In this document: positions 9,106-18,281 of the stretch, one piece after another
How positions within the stretch are numbered: the first letter of the stretch is position 1
Layout: each line of letters begins with the position of its first letter
DNA from: a bacterium
Lineage (GTDB): Bacteria > Zhuqueibacterota > Zhuqueibacteria > Zhuqueibacterales > Geothermadaptataceae
NCBI GenBank assembly: GCA_024275575.1
Contig: JAJRYV010000070.1
Location: 1 to 61,600 of the forward strand
DNA length: 61,600 nt
Reading direction: 5' to 3'
Notes under the pieces: model-generated
Databases searched by the model: none
What the model saw: the letters and a program-made list of their open reading frames with translations, nothing else
Told to the model about the DNA's origin: nothing
Translations under genes and position numbers: made by a program

Positions 9106-9540
9106 TTCCGTTTTGTTTTGTGCCGGCAACTGCGAAAACAGCGTCGGTATTGAGCTGTTGTTTGGAAATAAAAAAGGAAATTATTAGATTCAGCGGCTTT
9201 AAAAAAAGACGCCCGGAAATTTTTGTATTTGGCCTTTAATATTTTCGCAGAGACGCAGTGATGCAGAGAAAAACAGTACAAGATTTTAAAAAACAAAACT
9301 TTGCGTACTCTGCGAGAGATTTTTTATAAAAAATTAAATTCCTAATTGAACTAAAATCAAAACAGATAGTTATAAAGGCCAATTTGTAACTGTTTAGCCT
9401 GCACAGTTTGTAAAGATAGAGCAGAGGCGTTCTCGCCGAGCAGCACGGGCGTTACACTCAGCGGGGACACTTTCGCTGCTATTTTATCGAGGGAGAGGCT
9501 AAACATAAATTTAAAGATTTGTGAATAATGCAGGTTAGAG
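9106..9540. repeat. Gene-free stretch with two inverted-repeat segments
   Basis: No coding frame is convincing. An imperfect inverted repeat has arms CGCAGAGACGCA (9246-9257) and TGCGTACTCTGCG (9302-9314), bounding a 69-base AT-rich centre. A second pair, GTTTAGCCT (9392-9400) and AGGCTAAAC (9496-9504), is a perfect 9-bp match bounding 113 bases. Both look like short non-autonomous palindromic elements rather than terminators, since no T-run follows. No promoter for the gene at 9704 could be assigned with confidence. Confidence 0.4.
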
Positions 9541-9656
9541 TCAATCCGGGAACGTACCCTTTTTCGTCATTCCCGCATGCTGTCAGCGGAAATCCACAAC
9601 GTGTTGTGCTCAGCGAACAATGGATTCCGTCTAAAAACATGATGGAATAACGCTTG
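9541..9656 (+). repeat. Dispersed repeat, copy 1
   Basis: This segment aligns over about 115 bases with the reverse complement of 48927-49040. The best block, 9621-9652 (starting TGGATTCCGT and ending GGAATAACG), matches its partner at 29 of 32 positions. Another shared block is TCATTCCCGCAT. It contains no open frame and resembles the short palindromic extragenic repeats common in environmental genomes. It lies just upstream of the carboxyltransferase gene. Confidence 0.75.
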
Positions 9657-9703
9657 CTCGGTTAGACTCTGATTGGTTAACGTTCGCTTGTTCAGGGAAA
9701 GGA

Positions 9704-11368
9704 ATGAAAAAGTACCAGACAAAACTGGATTTGACCAGTGATGAATTTATCCGGCGTAAAGCCGATATGGAAACGATGTTGGAAACCCTTGCGAACAGGC
9801 GTGAGGAAATCCGGCGGAATACCGCAGCTTCGATCGCGCGATTGCAGAAAAGGGGAAAATACCCTGCCCGTATTAAAATTGAAAAAATCATCGACCCTGG
9901 AACAATATTTCATGAAATAGGGCTGTTTGCCGCTTATGAAATGTACGACGATATCCCCGGCGGTTATCCTGCCGCCGGAACAATCACCGGCATTGGCACG
10001 GTCTGCGGAAAAAAAGCGGTTATCGTTGCCAACGACCCACTGGTGAAATCCGGCGCCTGGGTCGAGATGACCTGCAAGAAAAATTTGCGCGCGCAAGAGT
10101 TGGCTATGGAAAATAACCTTCCCATCATTTACATGGTGGATTCTGCCGGAGTGAACCTTGAGCGGCAGGCGGAAATTTTTCCCGGCCGTGATCATTTCGG
10201 TCGTATTTTTCGCAACAACGCCAAAATGGCGGCTATGGGCATTCCGCAAATCTCCTGTGTGTTCGGCTTCTGTGTTGCCGGCGGCGCCTACTTGCCGGGC
10301 ATGTCCAGCGACCTCGGCATGGTTACCGCCAACGCCAGCATGTTTCTCGCCGGGCCATTTCTCGTGCGTTCCGCTCTCGGACAGGATGTGGATATGGAAA
10401 CTCTCGGCGGCGCCACCATGCACAACGAAATCAGCGGCGTTGCAGATTATGAATTTGCCGATGAAGATGAAGCGCTGGACTGGATCCGCGACCAGATGGC
10501 GGCGATCGGCTCCGGGAAAAGCGTACCTTTCGACCGTATCGCCGGCGAAGACCCGGCATACGATCCGGATGAACTCCTCGGTATTTTACCAGAAAATCTC
10601 AGCAATACCTATGAAATTCGGGAAATTATTGCCCGGCTCGTCGATGGCAGCCGCTTTACCGAATATAAACCCAAATTTGGCCTCACACTCGTAACAGTAT
10701 TTGCCCGCCTGGGAGGATTTTCAGTCGGCATCATCGCCAACCAGGGGAAGGCTGTTAAGAAGAAAATGCCACCGGATAACCATGGCCGCCCGCAACCGCC
10801 GCAAATTCAGCTCGGCAACGTCATTTATAGTGATTCTGCTAACAAAGCCACTCAATTTATCATGCTCTGCAACGAACGGCATATTCCGTTGATTTTTCTG
10901 CAGGATGTCACCGGTTTTATGGTGGGTAAAATGGCGGAGAACAACGGCATCATTCAGGATGGCGCCCAGTTTGTCAATGCCCAGGCCAATTCCATAGTGC
11001 CGAAATTTACCGTCGTTCTGCGCAATAGTTACGGCGCCGGTAACTACGCCATGTGCGGCAAAGCCTACGATCCACGGCTCATCTATTCCTGGCCTACCGC
11101 CCGCCTCGCTGTGATGGATGGCGGTATTGCGGCAGACACGGTTTTGTTGACAAAGAAAAAATTGAGCGAAGAAGAGCAGGCTGCATTCCGGGCCAAACTG
11201 GTGGAAAAATATGCCCGCGAAGCCTCGCCCTATTTTTCCGCCGCCCGTCTCGTCGTCGATGATATTCTCGACCCGCGGGAAACGCGCCCGGCGCTCATCA
11301 ACGGTCTGGAAATGGCAGCGCATAACGCATCGCTTCCACCTTACGTTACCGGAGTGATGCGGATGTAG
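9704..11368 (+). CDS. Acyl-CoA carboxylase, carboxyltransferase (beta) subunit, MCC-like
   Basis: 554 residues with two crotonase-fold carboxyltransferase halves. The N half has VANDPLVKSGAW, LRAQELAM, YMVDSAGVNL, RDHFGRIF and CVAGGAYLPGM. The C half has LQDVTGFMVG, then RNSYGAGNYAMCGKAYDPR and YSWPTARLAVM. These match 3-methylcrotonyl- and geranyl-CoA carboxylase beta subunits better than propionyl-CoA ones. The usual MGGEQAA of MCC is replaced by MDGGIAA, so the substrate may differ. The enzyme moves CO2 from carboxybiotin to an acyl-CoA and needs a biotin-bearing alpha subunit, which is not in the window. A GGAAAGGA site precedes ATG 9704. It opens the acyl-CoA cluster. Confidence 0.85.
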   Translation: MKKYQTKLDLTSDEFIRRKADMETMLETLANRREEIRRNTAASIARLQKRGKYPARIKIEKIIDPGTIFHEIGLFAAYEMYDDIPGGYPAAGTITGIGTVCGKKAVIVANDPLVKSGAWVEMTCKKNLRAQELAMENNLPIIYMVDSAGVNLERQAEIFPGRDHFGRIFRNNAKMAAMGIPQISCVFGFCVAGGAYLPGMSSDLGMVTANASMFLAGPFLVRSALGQDVDMETLGGATMHNEISGVADYEFADEDEALDWIRDQMAAIGSGKSVPFDRIAGEDPAYDPDELLGILPENLSNTYEIREIIARLVDGSRFTEYKPKFGLTLVTVFARLGGFSVGIIANQGKAVKKKMPPDNHGRPQPPQIQLGNVIYSDSANKATQFIMLCNERHIPLIFLQDVTGFMVGKMAENNGIIQDGAQFVNAQANSIVPKFTVVLRNSYGAGNYAMCGKAYDPRLIYSWPTARLAVMDGGIAADTVLLTKKKLSEEEQAAFRAKLVEKYAREASPYFSAARLVVDDILDPRETRPALINGLEMAAHNASLPPYVTGVMRM

Positions 11369-11419
11369 ATTGACGTGAAAGTGATTTTTTTATTTTAAAG
11401 TCGATGGAGAACAAACAAA

Positions 11420-12551
11420 GTGGCAGTGAATAATAAGTCCGTTGCGGAAAAGCGTAAATATTCTGTATTGGATGTAAAGCTTGCAAAGGAAGTAGCCCGG
11501 CTCTGGTTACATAAAACCCAGCTTGAAAATGCAGCAAATTTTGGCTTGCCGGAGATTGATGATCGATACCATTATTGGCGCGTTCCAATTGTAAACACGA
11601 AAAAAAAATAGGCGAGATTGTAATTGAAGCTGTTCGAAGTGTTGTACTTGATATACTAAGCGGGAAAAATTTACGAGATTCAACAGAATACATCACTCGG
11701 CAGCGAATATCATTTCTTTATTTATCCTTATTTGAAATGCTGGTTGACAGCTCTGCCAGGAACACAATTTATGAACTGATCGACCAATCAGTTGAGATAT
11801 TACAAAAAAAGAGAATTCCCAAATCAGAACGTTGGTTAGCGCAATGGATACTTGGCTTGACTGATAAAGCTTTTCAAGATATTTTAAGGGATGATGCACA
11901 GGGTTTAATTTTTAATAATCAAAAATATATTGATTCATGCGATGAAGTTATTAAAAATTTTTAAGATAAGCATGGGAGCCTATCTTGTGCAGTGAACTAT
12001 GGACAGAATAAAAAAGCAAAACTTGGTTGGTGTTTGCTGGCCTATTTGTTAAATACGATTGGCGCTGAAACTTTAACTATTCGCGGTTCAGCAAAATCTT
12101 CATATGGCAAATTATTTGAAAAATTAGTATTAGGCTTCCTCCTGCATATTTTGGGTTTAAATTTGTTTCATCCTCGGAAATTGAAAATCTGGATAAAATA
12201 TTCTGGCTTTCTTCCCGTGGTGAGCGAAGAGAAAGCGATGCCACATTGATCTACGGCGCTGGTAAAGGCGTACGCTTTGATATTGGATTTATTGGCAGAG
12301 GAAATCCTGAAATATCACTTGATAAAGTAAGCATGTTTGAACGTGAAATTACACTTGGACGCTCAAAATGGTTTATGGCTACTATTATTCTCGTAGACCG
12401 TATTGGAGTAAAAAGCCGAATTGAGACACTGGCAAAAAATATTGGAGGTAACATTATTCAAATGAGTATGAGATATTGGCCGCAGGATGTTGCCAAAATA
12501 TTGGAAAATGCATTAGGGTATCAACATAAACTGGCTTCAATGAGCCACTAA
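11420..12551 (+). pseudogene. Degraded type II restriction-endonuclease-like gene (possibly CfrBI family)
   Basis: Four pieces joined in order make one protein of about 375 residues: GTG 11420 to VNTKKK; then IGEIVIEAVRSVVLDIL after a slip in a run of A near 11600; then, past an in-frame TAA at 11962-11964, TIRGSAKSSYGKLFEKLVLG; then, after a shift near 12155, ENLDKIFWLSSRG and YGAGKGVRFDIGFIGRGNP, ending at 12551. The pattern SYGKLFEKLVLG and the D...E/D-x-K-like spacing near SDATLIYGAGKG recall restriction enzymes of the CfrBI type; that name is from memory and unverified. No methyltransferase is nearby. The piece is more AT-rich than the metabolic genes it separates, consistent with transfer followed by decay. 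Confidence 0.5.
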
Positions 12552-12640
12552 ATTCTTATCGCAAGAAATTAAAAAAGTTCCTCTTGAAAGTTTCATTGGA
12601 ATTGAACCTAAGTAAACATTTACTTTAAATGAAATAAATT

Positions 12641-14014
12641 ATGAACTCAAAAAAACAAACTGTCCGCATCTCCAACGGTCAGGGATTTTGGGGTGATTCC
12701 ATCCTTGGCCCGGTTCGTTTGCTGCGTGAAGGCCCGATAGATTATCTGACGCTCGATTATCTCGCAGAAGTCACCATGAGCATCATGCAGAAGTTGAAAA
12801 CGCGCAATCCGCAAGCCGGTTATGCAACGGATTTTATCAAATTACTCGAGCGAATTTTACCTGAAGCACAGGAAAAAGGCGTGCGTATCATCGCCAGCGC
12901 CGGCGGGGTGAACGCACAGGCCTGCCTCGAAGCCGCCGGCGCTGTCGTTAAAAAGCTCGGTCTTTCCGGAGTGAAAATCGCTACCGTCACCGGTGATGAT
13001 ATATTGCACCGCATCGATGAACTCGAACAAGCCGGTGAAAAATTTGAAAATATGGATACCGGCGCCAACTGGGCGACCGTGCGCCATAAAATATCCTCCG
13101 CTAATGTTTATCTCGGCGCAGCAGGCATTGTGGAAGCGCTCGATCGTGGCGCAGATGTTGTCATCTGTGGCCGGGTCACCGATCCGGCGCTGGTGCTCGG
13201 CCCAATGATTCACGAATTCGGCTGGTCCTTTGCAGATTACGACAAGCTGGCCGCCGGAACAGTAGCGGGCCATATTGTCGAGTGCGGTGCCCAGTGCACC
13301 GGCGCAAATTACACCAACTGGCGAAAAATCGAAAATTTCGCCATGATCGGTTATCCCATCATCGAAATGCAGGCTGATGGCAATTTTTACATCACCAAAC
13401 ATCCGGACACCGGCGGCGAGGTGAGCATCGAATCGGTGACTTCGCAATTGATGTACGAAATGGGCGACCCGCAAAACTACATCACCCCGGACGTCGTGGT
13501 GGATTTTACTACGGTGCAATTGCAGCAGGCAGAAAAAGACCGCGTGCGTGTGTTTGGCATCCACGGCAAAAAAGCCACCGATTTTTTAAAAGTCTCCGCC
13601 AGTTTCAGCAATGGTTTCAAAGCCGTCGGCCAGTTGACCATCGCCGGGCCGGAGGCGCTGGCAAAAGCGCAACTTTGCGCTGAAATCATCTGGCAACGGC
13701 TGGCCTATGAGAACGTCCATTTTGCTGAAAAGCAGAAAATTGCGGAATATCCCGGCGCTGCGGTATGCCACGCCGGTATCGCTGAAATTCCTGCAAACAG
13801 CAATGAAATCGTCTTGCGCATTGGTGTGAAAGACGCCGACAAAGCGAAAGTTGAACGCTTTGCTATGGAGATCGTACCGCTGGTCACCAGCGGGCCTCCC
13901 GGTGTCACCGGTTTTGCCGGCGGTCGCCCGAAAGCTCAGGAAATCGTCAGCTACTGGCCGGCTTTGATCGATAAACGGCATGTCAGGCAAGTCGTGTTTG
14001 TTGAAGAATTTTAA
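12641..14014 (+). CDS. AtuA-type protein (DUF1446, acyclic terpene utilisation family)
   Basis: 457 residues. The opening VRISNGQGFWGDS and the following EGPIDYLTLDYLAEVTM are diagnostic of the DUF1446 family. Further in are ASAGGVNAQACLEAA, CGRVTDPALVLGPM and GAQCTGANY. AtuA is needed for citronellol/geraniol breakdown in Pseudomonas, but its reaction is not established; relatives are common in leucine and branched acyl-CoA gene clusters. Classical AtuA carries an extra C-terminal ferredoxin-like-fold domain. Here that domain is absent from this chain and encoded separately at 15579-15920. The start is ATG 12641. Confidence 0.85.
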   Translation: MNSKKQTVRISNGQGFWGDSILGPVRLLREGPIDYLTLDYLAEVTMSIMQKLKTRNPQAGYATDFIKLLERILPEAQEKGVRIIASAGGVNAQACLEAAGAVVKKLGLSGVKIATVTGDDILHRIDELEQAGEKFENMDTGANWATVRHKISSANVYLGAAGIVEALDRGADVVICGRVTDPALVLGPMIHEFGWSFADYDKLAAGTVAGHIVECGAQCTGANYTNWRKIENFAMIGYPIIEMQADGNFYITKHPDTGGEVSIESVTSQLMYEMGDPQNYITPDVVVDFTTVQLQQAEKDRVRVFGIHGKKATDFLKVSASFSNGFKAVGQLTIAGPEALAKAQLCAEIIWQRLAYENVHFAEKQKIAEYPGAAVCHAGIAEIPANSNEIVLRIGVKDADKAKVERFAMEIVPLVTSGPPGVTGFAGGRPKAQEIVSYWPALIDKRHVRQVVFVEEF

Positions 14015-14059
14015 ACTGGAATTTTCATCCTTTGTGCTTATAGTTCCGGAGTGGAAATA

Positions 14060-15565
14060 ATGGAAAATAATATAAAAGAAATCGCTGCACATCTGAAACG
14101 GCTATCGCGCCCCCTGAATTATAATGATAAAAATATTGCCATCGTGCTCTCGGCCGGACATGGCAAGCGCATCAAATCGGAAACCTCGAAAATGCTACAC
14201 AAAGTCTGGGGAATTCCCACGGTGATGCGGGTGGCGCGGGCGGCGCAACACGGCCTCGAAAGCGATAACCAAATCATCGTCGTCGGCATTAAAGCCGTCG
14301 ATGTTGCCAATGCCTGCGGCTCCCGCAATAATCGCAGTTTTGCATTTCAGGCAGAGCAGTGCGGCACCGGCCATACAGTGAAAATCGGCTTGCAAATTCT
14401 CGATGGCCATATCCACGATGGCAACATCTATGTTTTCCCCGGCGATGTCGGTTTATTGAGCAGGGATGTCGTTGCCAATTTCCGCCAGGATTTTGAAAAC
14501 ACCATTTGTGACATGATGGTGCTGACCAGTTTGTTCCGCGGTAAACCGCAAGACAATTATTATGGCCGTATCGTCCGCGTTCCGGAGAAAGATGACCTGG
14601 GAGAAAAATCTCCTGAAGCCGGCATGGTCATCGAAATCAAAGAGCATAAAGACATTCTCGCTCTCGCCGATGATGAGATCTACACCATATGTTATCATCA
14701 CCGGAATTATTCTTTTACAAAACCGCAGCTTATCGAAATTAATGAATTCAACACCGGCCTGTTTGCCTTCAAAGCAAAAGCCCTCATCGAAAAAATCGAT
14801 CTTCTGAAAGAAGACAATGTACAGGGTGAACTCTATATCACCGACCTGATCACGATCTTCAATCAGGATGGTCTGACCGTGGGCGCATCAGCGACAGAAG
14901 ACGAAAATGCCGTTCTCGGTTTCAATGTCAAAAGTGTGCTCAAACAGATGGAAAATATCGCCCGTGACGCGGTCTATGAAAAATTAAAAGATATTATCAC
15001 CATCGCTGATCGCGATGATTTTTTCATCGCCGATGAAGTGGTGGAGCAAATCCTTGAGATGGACAAAACCTCGAGCCCGCTCGATATCGAAATTGGACGT
15101 GGTGTTTATATCGACCCATATGTGAAGCTGGCCAAAGGGGTTGTTATCAATAGTGGTGCCCGACTTGAGGGACATATCATTCTTGGCGAATATGTCATCA
15201 TCGATCAGAGCGTCAATCTCAGCACCTATGATCATCAGGTGATGCACGTCGGAGGAAATACCGAGATTTTTAAAGGTGATATCATCAAAGGCAACCTGGT
15301 GATCGGCAATAACTGCCGCATCGAAGCTGGGGTAAATATAACCGGCTCCGATGAATATCCGACACGCATCGGTAATAACGTGCTCATCAAAGGCACTTCG
15401 CGGGTGTTTGGCTGTACCATCGAAGATGATGTTTATATCGAACACTGTGTTTTGAAATACTATTATGTCGAGCGCACAGTGCGTAAAGACGGTACGATTC
15501 AACCCATTCGCTGGGTGCTGGCACAGCCGCAGGGTCTTGATTCCATTCGTCCGATCAATAAATGA
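14060..15565 (+). CDS. GlmU-like nucleotidyltransferase with left-handed beta-helix tail
   Basis: 501 residues. ATG 14060 is preferred to GTG 14051 because GGAG sits 9 bases before it. The N-terminal Rossmann-like domain has VLSAGHGKRIKSETSKMLHK (residues ~29-48), matching the nucleotide-binding loop of GlmU/GlmU-like uridylyltransferases, and AEQCGTGHTV, the UTP/sugar contact loop. The C-terminal third is a hexapeptide left-handed beta helix (INSGARLEGHIILGEYVIID, IGNNCRIEAGVNITG). The GlmU acetyltransferase signature with NYDG is not seen, and the tail ends differently, so acetyl transfer is doubtful. It probably makes an activated sugar; why it lies inside an acyl-CoA cluster is unexplained. 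Confidence 0.75.
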   Translation: MENNIKEIAAHLKRLSRPLNYNDKNIAIVLSAGHGKRIKSETSKMLHKVWGIPTVMRVARAAQHGLESDNQIIVVGIKAVDVANACGSRNNRSFAFQAEQCGTGHTVKIGLQILDGHIHDGNIYVFPGDVGLLSRDVVANFRQDFENTICDMMVLTSLFRGKPQDNYYGRIVRVPEKDDLGEKSPEAGMVIEIKEHKDILALADDEIYTICYHHRNYSFTKPQLIEINEFNTGLFAFKAKALIEKIDLLKEDNVQGELYITDLITIFNQDGLTVGASATEDENAVLGFNVKSVLKQMENIARDAVYEKLKDIITIADRDDFFIADEVVEQILEMDKTSSPLDIEIGRGVYIDPYVKLAKGVVINSGARLEGHIILGEYVIIDQSVNLSTYDHQVMHVGGNTEIFKGDIIKGNLVIGNNCRIEAGVNITGSDEYPTRIGNNVLIKGTSRVFGCTIEDDVYIEHCVLKYYYVERTVRKDGTIQPIRWVLAQPQGLDSIRPINK

Positions 15566-15578
15566 AAGGCAGAATAAA

Positions 15579-15920
15579 ATGAAAATAAAATTAGGTGAAA
15601 TTGCTTACGCCCGTTCAGGTGATAAAGGCGACGGCAGTAACGTCGGTATCGCCGCATATACGGATGCTGGTTATGAATTTTTAAAAAACCTGCTGACACC
15701 GGATCGTATTAAAACGCATTTCAGCAGCATCTGCTTCGGTGAAGTCGAACGATATGAAATGCCCAATATTCGGGCTTTAAATTTTATTCTGCATGATTCG
15801 CTGGGCGGCGGTGGTTCCGAAAGCTTGAAAACCGATGCCCAGGGTAAAACCCATGGCCTCGGTTTGCTCTACATGGAAGTGGATGTTGATGATGTTGAAA
15901 AAATGCGCTATCAAAACTAA
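15579..15920 (+). CDS. AtuA-like ferredoxin-fold small protein
   Basis: 113 residues from ATG 15579, with AAAGG upstream; longer in-frame starts run into the previous gene. It opens with LGEIAYARSGDKGDGSNVGI, the conserved block of the C-terminal domain of AtuA proteins, and continues with YEMPNIRALNFILHDSLGGG. This is the second half of a classical AtuA, here a separate gene, and it presumably works with the DUF1446 protein at 12641. The Asp- and Lys-rich GDKGDGSN loop suggests phosphate or CoA binding, but no function is proven. It is 21 bases upstream of the crotonase gene, so the two are likely cotranscribed. Confidence 0.8.
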   Translation: MKIKLGEIAYARSGDKGDGSNVGIAAYTDAGYEFLKNLLTPDRIKTHFSSICFGEVERYEMPNIRALNFILHDSLGGGGSESLKTDAQGKTHGLGLLYMEVDVDDVEKMRYQN

Positions 15921-15941
15921 CTTATCGCAAACTCTTTTGAA

Positions 15942-16715
15942 ATGATACAGATCGAAATAGAAAAAAATATCGCAATTCTCACGCTGAACCGGCCGCCCGT
16001 CAATGCTTTGAATCGACAAATGGTTGCTGGATTACAGCAGGCAGCCCAGGAATTGAAGCAGAAATCCCTCACCAGCGAAGTGCGATCGGTGATAATTCAG
16101 TCGGCCGCCCGACATTTTTGCGCCGGTGCGGATTTGCAGGAAAGGCGGACGATGCCGATGGAAAAGATCGCACCGACGGTGCTAAAAATCCAGCAGGCAT
16201 TTTCAGCCATCGCCGCGATCCCGGTGCCGGTGGTTGCCGCAATCAATGGTTCGGCAATCGGTGGCGGCCTGGAACTGGTACTAGCAGCAGACTTGCGTTT
16301 TGCCAGCGAAAATGCAAAACTGGGGTTGCGCGAGACGGCGCTGGGCATCATCCCCGGCGCCGGCGGGACACAGCGGCTCACACGCTTAATCGGCTATGCA
16401 GCAGCGCTTTACTGGATTAATTCAGCGAAAATATTCTCAGCGGAAGAAGCTTTGAACTGGCGCGTTGTGCAGGGCGTCTTGCCCACTAAGCTGCTTGCCG
16501 ACCATGTGTTCAATGTGGCTGCCGATTTTGCCGCGAATGCGCCGGTGGCGGTGCGGGCAGCAAAACGGGCTGTTTTGCAAGGCCTGGAGCAACCCCTCGA
16601 AACGGCGCTCGCCACTGAACATGAATTTTACAAAACGACCATCGAAACGCATGACAGGCGGGAAGCGCTCGCTGCTTTTTTTGAAAAACGAAAGCCCCGT
16701 TTCCGCGGAGAATAA
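15942..16715 (+). CDS. Enoyl-CoA hydratase/isomerase (crotonase) family protein
   Basis: 257 residues, normal length. The oxyanion-hole segments are HFCAGADLQE and INGSAIGGGLELVLAADLR. The first catalytic glutamate is likely E131 in LRETALG, followed by PGAGGTQRLTRLIG. By alignment to hydratases, the second catalytic glutamate position is occupied by Tyr157 (ALYWINS), so a plain hydratase reaction is not certain; isomerase, hydrolase or decarboxylase activity is possible. In a leucine-type pathway the expected role is 3-methylglutaconyl-CoA hydration. It is the last gene before a likely terminator. Confidence 0.85.
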   Translation: MIQIEIEKNIAILTLNRPPVNALNRQMVAGLQQAAQELKQKSLTSEVRSVIIQSAARHFCAGADLQERRTMPMEKIAPTVLKIQQAFSAIAAIPVPVVAAINGSAIGGGLELVLAADLRFASENAKLGLRETALGIIPGAGGTQRLTRLIGYAAALYWINSAKIFSAEEALNWRVVQGVLPTKLLADHVFNVAADFAANAPVAVRAAKRAVLQGLEQPLETALATEHEFYKTTIETHDRREALAAFFEKRKPRFRGE

Positions 16716-16742
16716 TTGCTCTTCAATTATTTGTTTTGTTTT
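16711..16742 (+). terminator. Probable AT-rich terminator after the crotonase gene
   Basis: AATAATTG (16711-16718) pairs with CAATTATT (16724-16731) over a 5-base loop, then TGTTTTGTTTT. The stem overlaps the stop codon and is AT-rich, so it is weaker than the other terminators here. Confidence 0.45.
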
Positions 16743-17103
16743 AGGTTTTTGAGAACAATTAACGTAATTTATAAATAGTTTTCATTTATTGCTGGTATTC
16801 TTTTAGGGGTTTCAGGCGAAATATGTTGACTTTGTTCAGTTTTTTTCATGCCTGTATCTTGTAGTTTTTCTGAAATAAAAGCGAATTATTATCATTTTTA
16901 ATCTTGTTGTTTTATTTGAAAATCCTAACTTACAAAACTGTTGATGAATTGATGTGAAGATATGAAATTGCCAGGCGAGATGTCCGGGTGGGCATCACAA
17001 CGAAGGTCTTTGACGATGATGAAAAAATTTCTAAAATGGCTCTGTTAAATTTTTATGATGGAGCCTGTTTCATTTTTAATGGATCGTAAAAATGGAGAAC
17101 CAG
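16743..17103. other. Gene-free stretch before the first acyl-CoA dehydrogenase
   Basis: About 360 AT-rich bases without a convincing frame on either strand. It probably holds the promoter of the downstream genes, and TTGACT occurs at about 16823, but no -10 box at correct spacing is clear. No riboswitch-like fold was recognised. Confidence 0.4.
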
Positions 17104-18249
17104 ATGGCCGGTTTCACTGAAGAGCAAATCATGTTGCGCGATACAGTGCGTGAGTTTACTGAAAATGAAATCACCCCCGTCGCTGCTGAAATTGATGAAA
17201 GCTGTGAATTTCCTTTGGTGAATTTGCAGAAAATGGGTGAGCTCGGATTTCTCGGAATTCCCTTCTCTGAAAAATATGGCGGCTCCGGATTTGACATGCT
17301 CTCCTTCGCCTTGGCGATGGAAGAAATCGCTGCAGGCTGCGGCGCAACGGCGCTGAGCGTTGCCGCGCATGTTTCACTCTGTTCCACCCCCATCTATCTT
17401 TTTGGAAGTGAAGAACAAAGGAACAAATACCTGCCGGATTTGCTCAGTGGTAAAAAAATCGGCGCTTTCTGCCTTTCCGAACCGGGCTCAGGCTCGGATG
17501 CCGGCGCTATGCTGACCCGTGCTGAAAAAGATGGCGATCACTATGTGCTCAACGGTGCCAAGCAGTGGGTGACAAACGGCGGCTATGCCGATGTTTTTGT
17601 CGTTCTCGCAAAAACAGACACCATATCAGGCGTAAAAGGTATCAGCATGTTCGTGGTTGAAAAAGATGCCGAAGGTTTTACCCCCGGTAAAAAAGAAGAT
17701 AAGATGGGTCTGCGTGCCAGTGATACGCGGCAGATTGCCATCGATAATGTGCGCATTCCGCAGGAAAATTTGTTAGGTGTAGAAAATCAGGGCTTTTTGC
17801 AAGCGATGAAAACCCTCGATGGCGGTCGTATCGGCATCGGCGCCATGGCTGTCGGGCTGGGACGCTCGGCGATGGAACATGCCGCCGCCTACGCCAAAGA
17901 ACGCGTGGCTTTCGGCAAAATGATCGCCGATTTTCAGGCGATCAAATGGTATCTCGCTGATATGGCGACCGAACTGGAAGCCGGCCGGCTTTTGGTACAT
18001 CAGGCCGCCCGCCTGCGTGATGCCGGTAAAGGCTATTCCAAACAGGCGGCGATGGCAAAACTATTCGCCAGCGAAGCCGCGATGCGCGGCGCCACAAAAG
18101 CTATCCAGATTTTGGGTGGCTATGGCTACGTTCGCGAGTATCCGCTGGAACGTATATTCCGCGATACTAAATTGACGGAAATCGGCGAAGGCACCAGCGA
18201 GGTTTTGCGAATAGTTATTTCGAAGCATCTGTTGAATGAGGTGAAATAA
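17104..18249 (+). CDS. Acyl-CoA dehydrogenase
   Basis: 381 residues from ATG 17104, chosen because GGAG lies 6 bases upstream; ATG 17092 gives four more residues without a good site. Family motifs: FTEEQIMLRDTVREF at the N-terminus, FCLSEPGSGSDAGA (FAD/substrate loop), WVTNGGYADVF, and QILGGYGYVREYPLERIFRD near the end. The catalytic base is in the SCAD-type position, E362 in EIGEGTSEV; isovaleryl-CoA dehydrogenases have Ala there and use another glutamate. So this is more likely a straight-chain, glutaryl-type or unassigned acyl-CoA dehydrogenase. It would pass electrons to ETF, which is not in the window. Confidence 0.9.
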   Translation: MAGFTEEQIMLRDTVREFTENEITPVAAEIDESCEFPLVNLQKMGELGFLGIPFSEKYGGSGFDMLSFALAMEEIAAGCGATALSVAAHVSLCSTPIYLFGSEEQRNKYLPDLLSGKKIGAFCLSEPGSGSDAGAMLTRAEKDGDHYVLNGAKQWVTNGGYADVFVVLAKTDTISGVKGISMFVVEKDAEGFTPGKKEDKMGLRASDTRQIAIDNVRIPQENLLGVENQGFLQAMKTLDGGRIGIGAMAVGLGRSAMEHAAAYAKERVAFGKMIADFQAIKWYLADMATELEAGRLLVHQAARLRDAGKGYSKQAAMAKLFASEAAMRGATKAIQILGGYGYVREYPLERIFRDTKLTEIGEGTSEVLRIVISKHLLNEVK

Positions 18250-18281
18250 ATTTTATTTACTGACTGAATTTGTCGTCCTTC

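Noticed and set aside
9246-9504. CRISPR-like repeat
   Set aside because: Only inverted pairs are present, no regularly spaced direct repeats.
11420-12551. Four separate small genes
   Set aside because: The pieces join into one continuous protein with frame slips at an A-run and near 12155, so one decayed gene is more likely.
15465-15578. Longer start of the AtuA-like small protein
   Set aside because: It would lie within the GlmU-like gene; ATG 15579 matches the family start.
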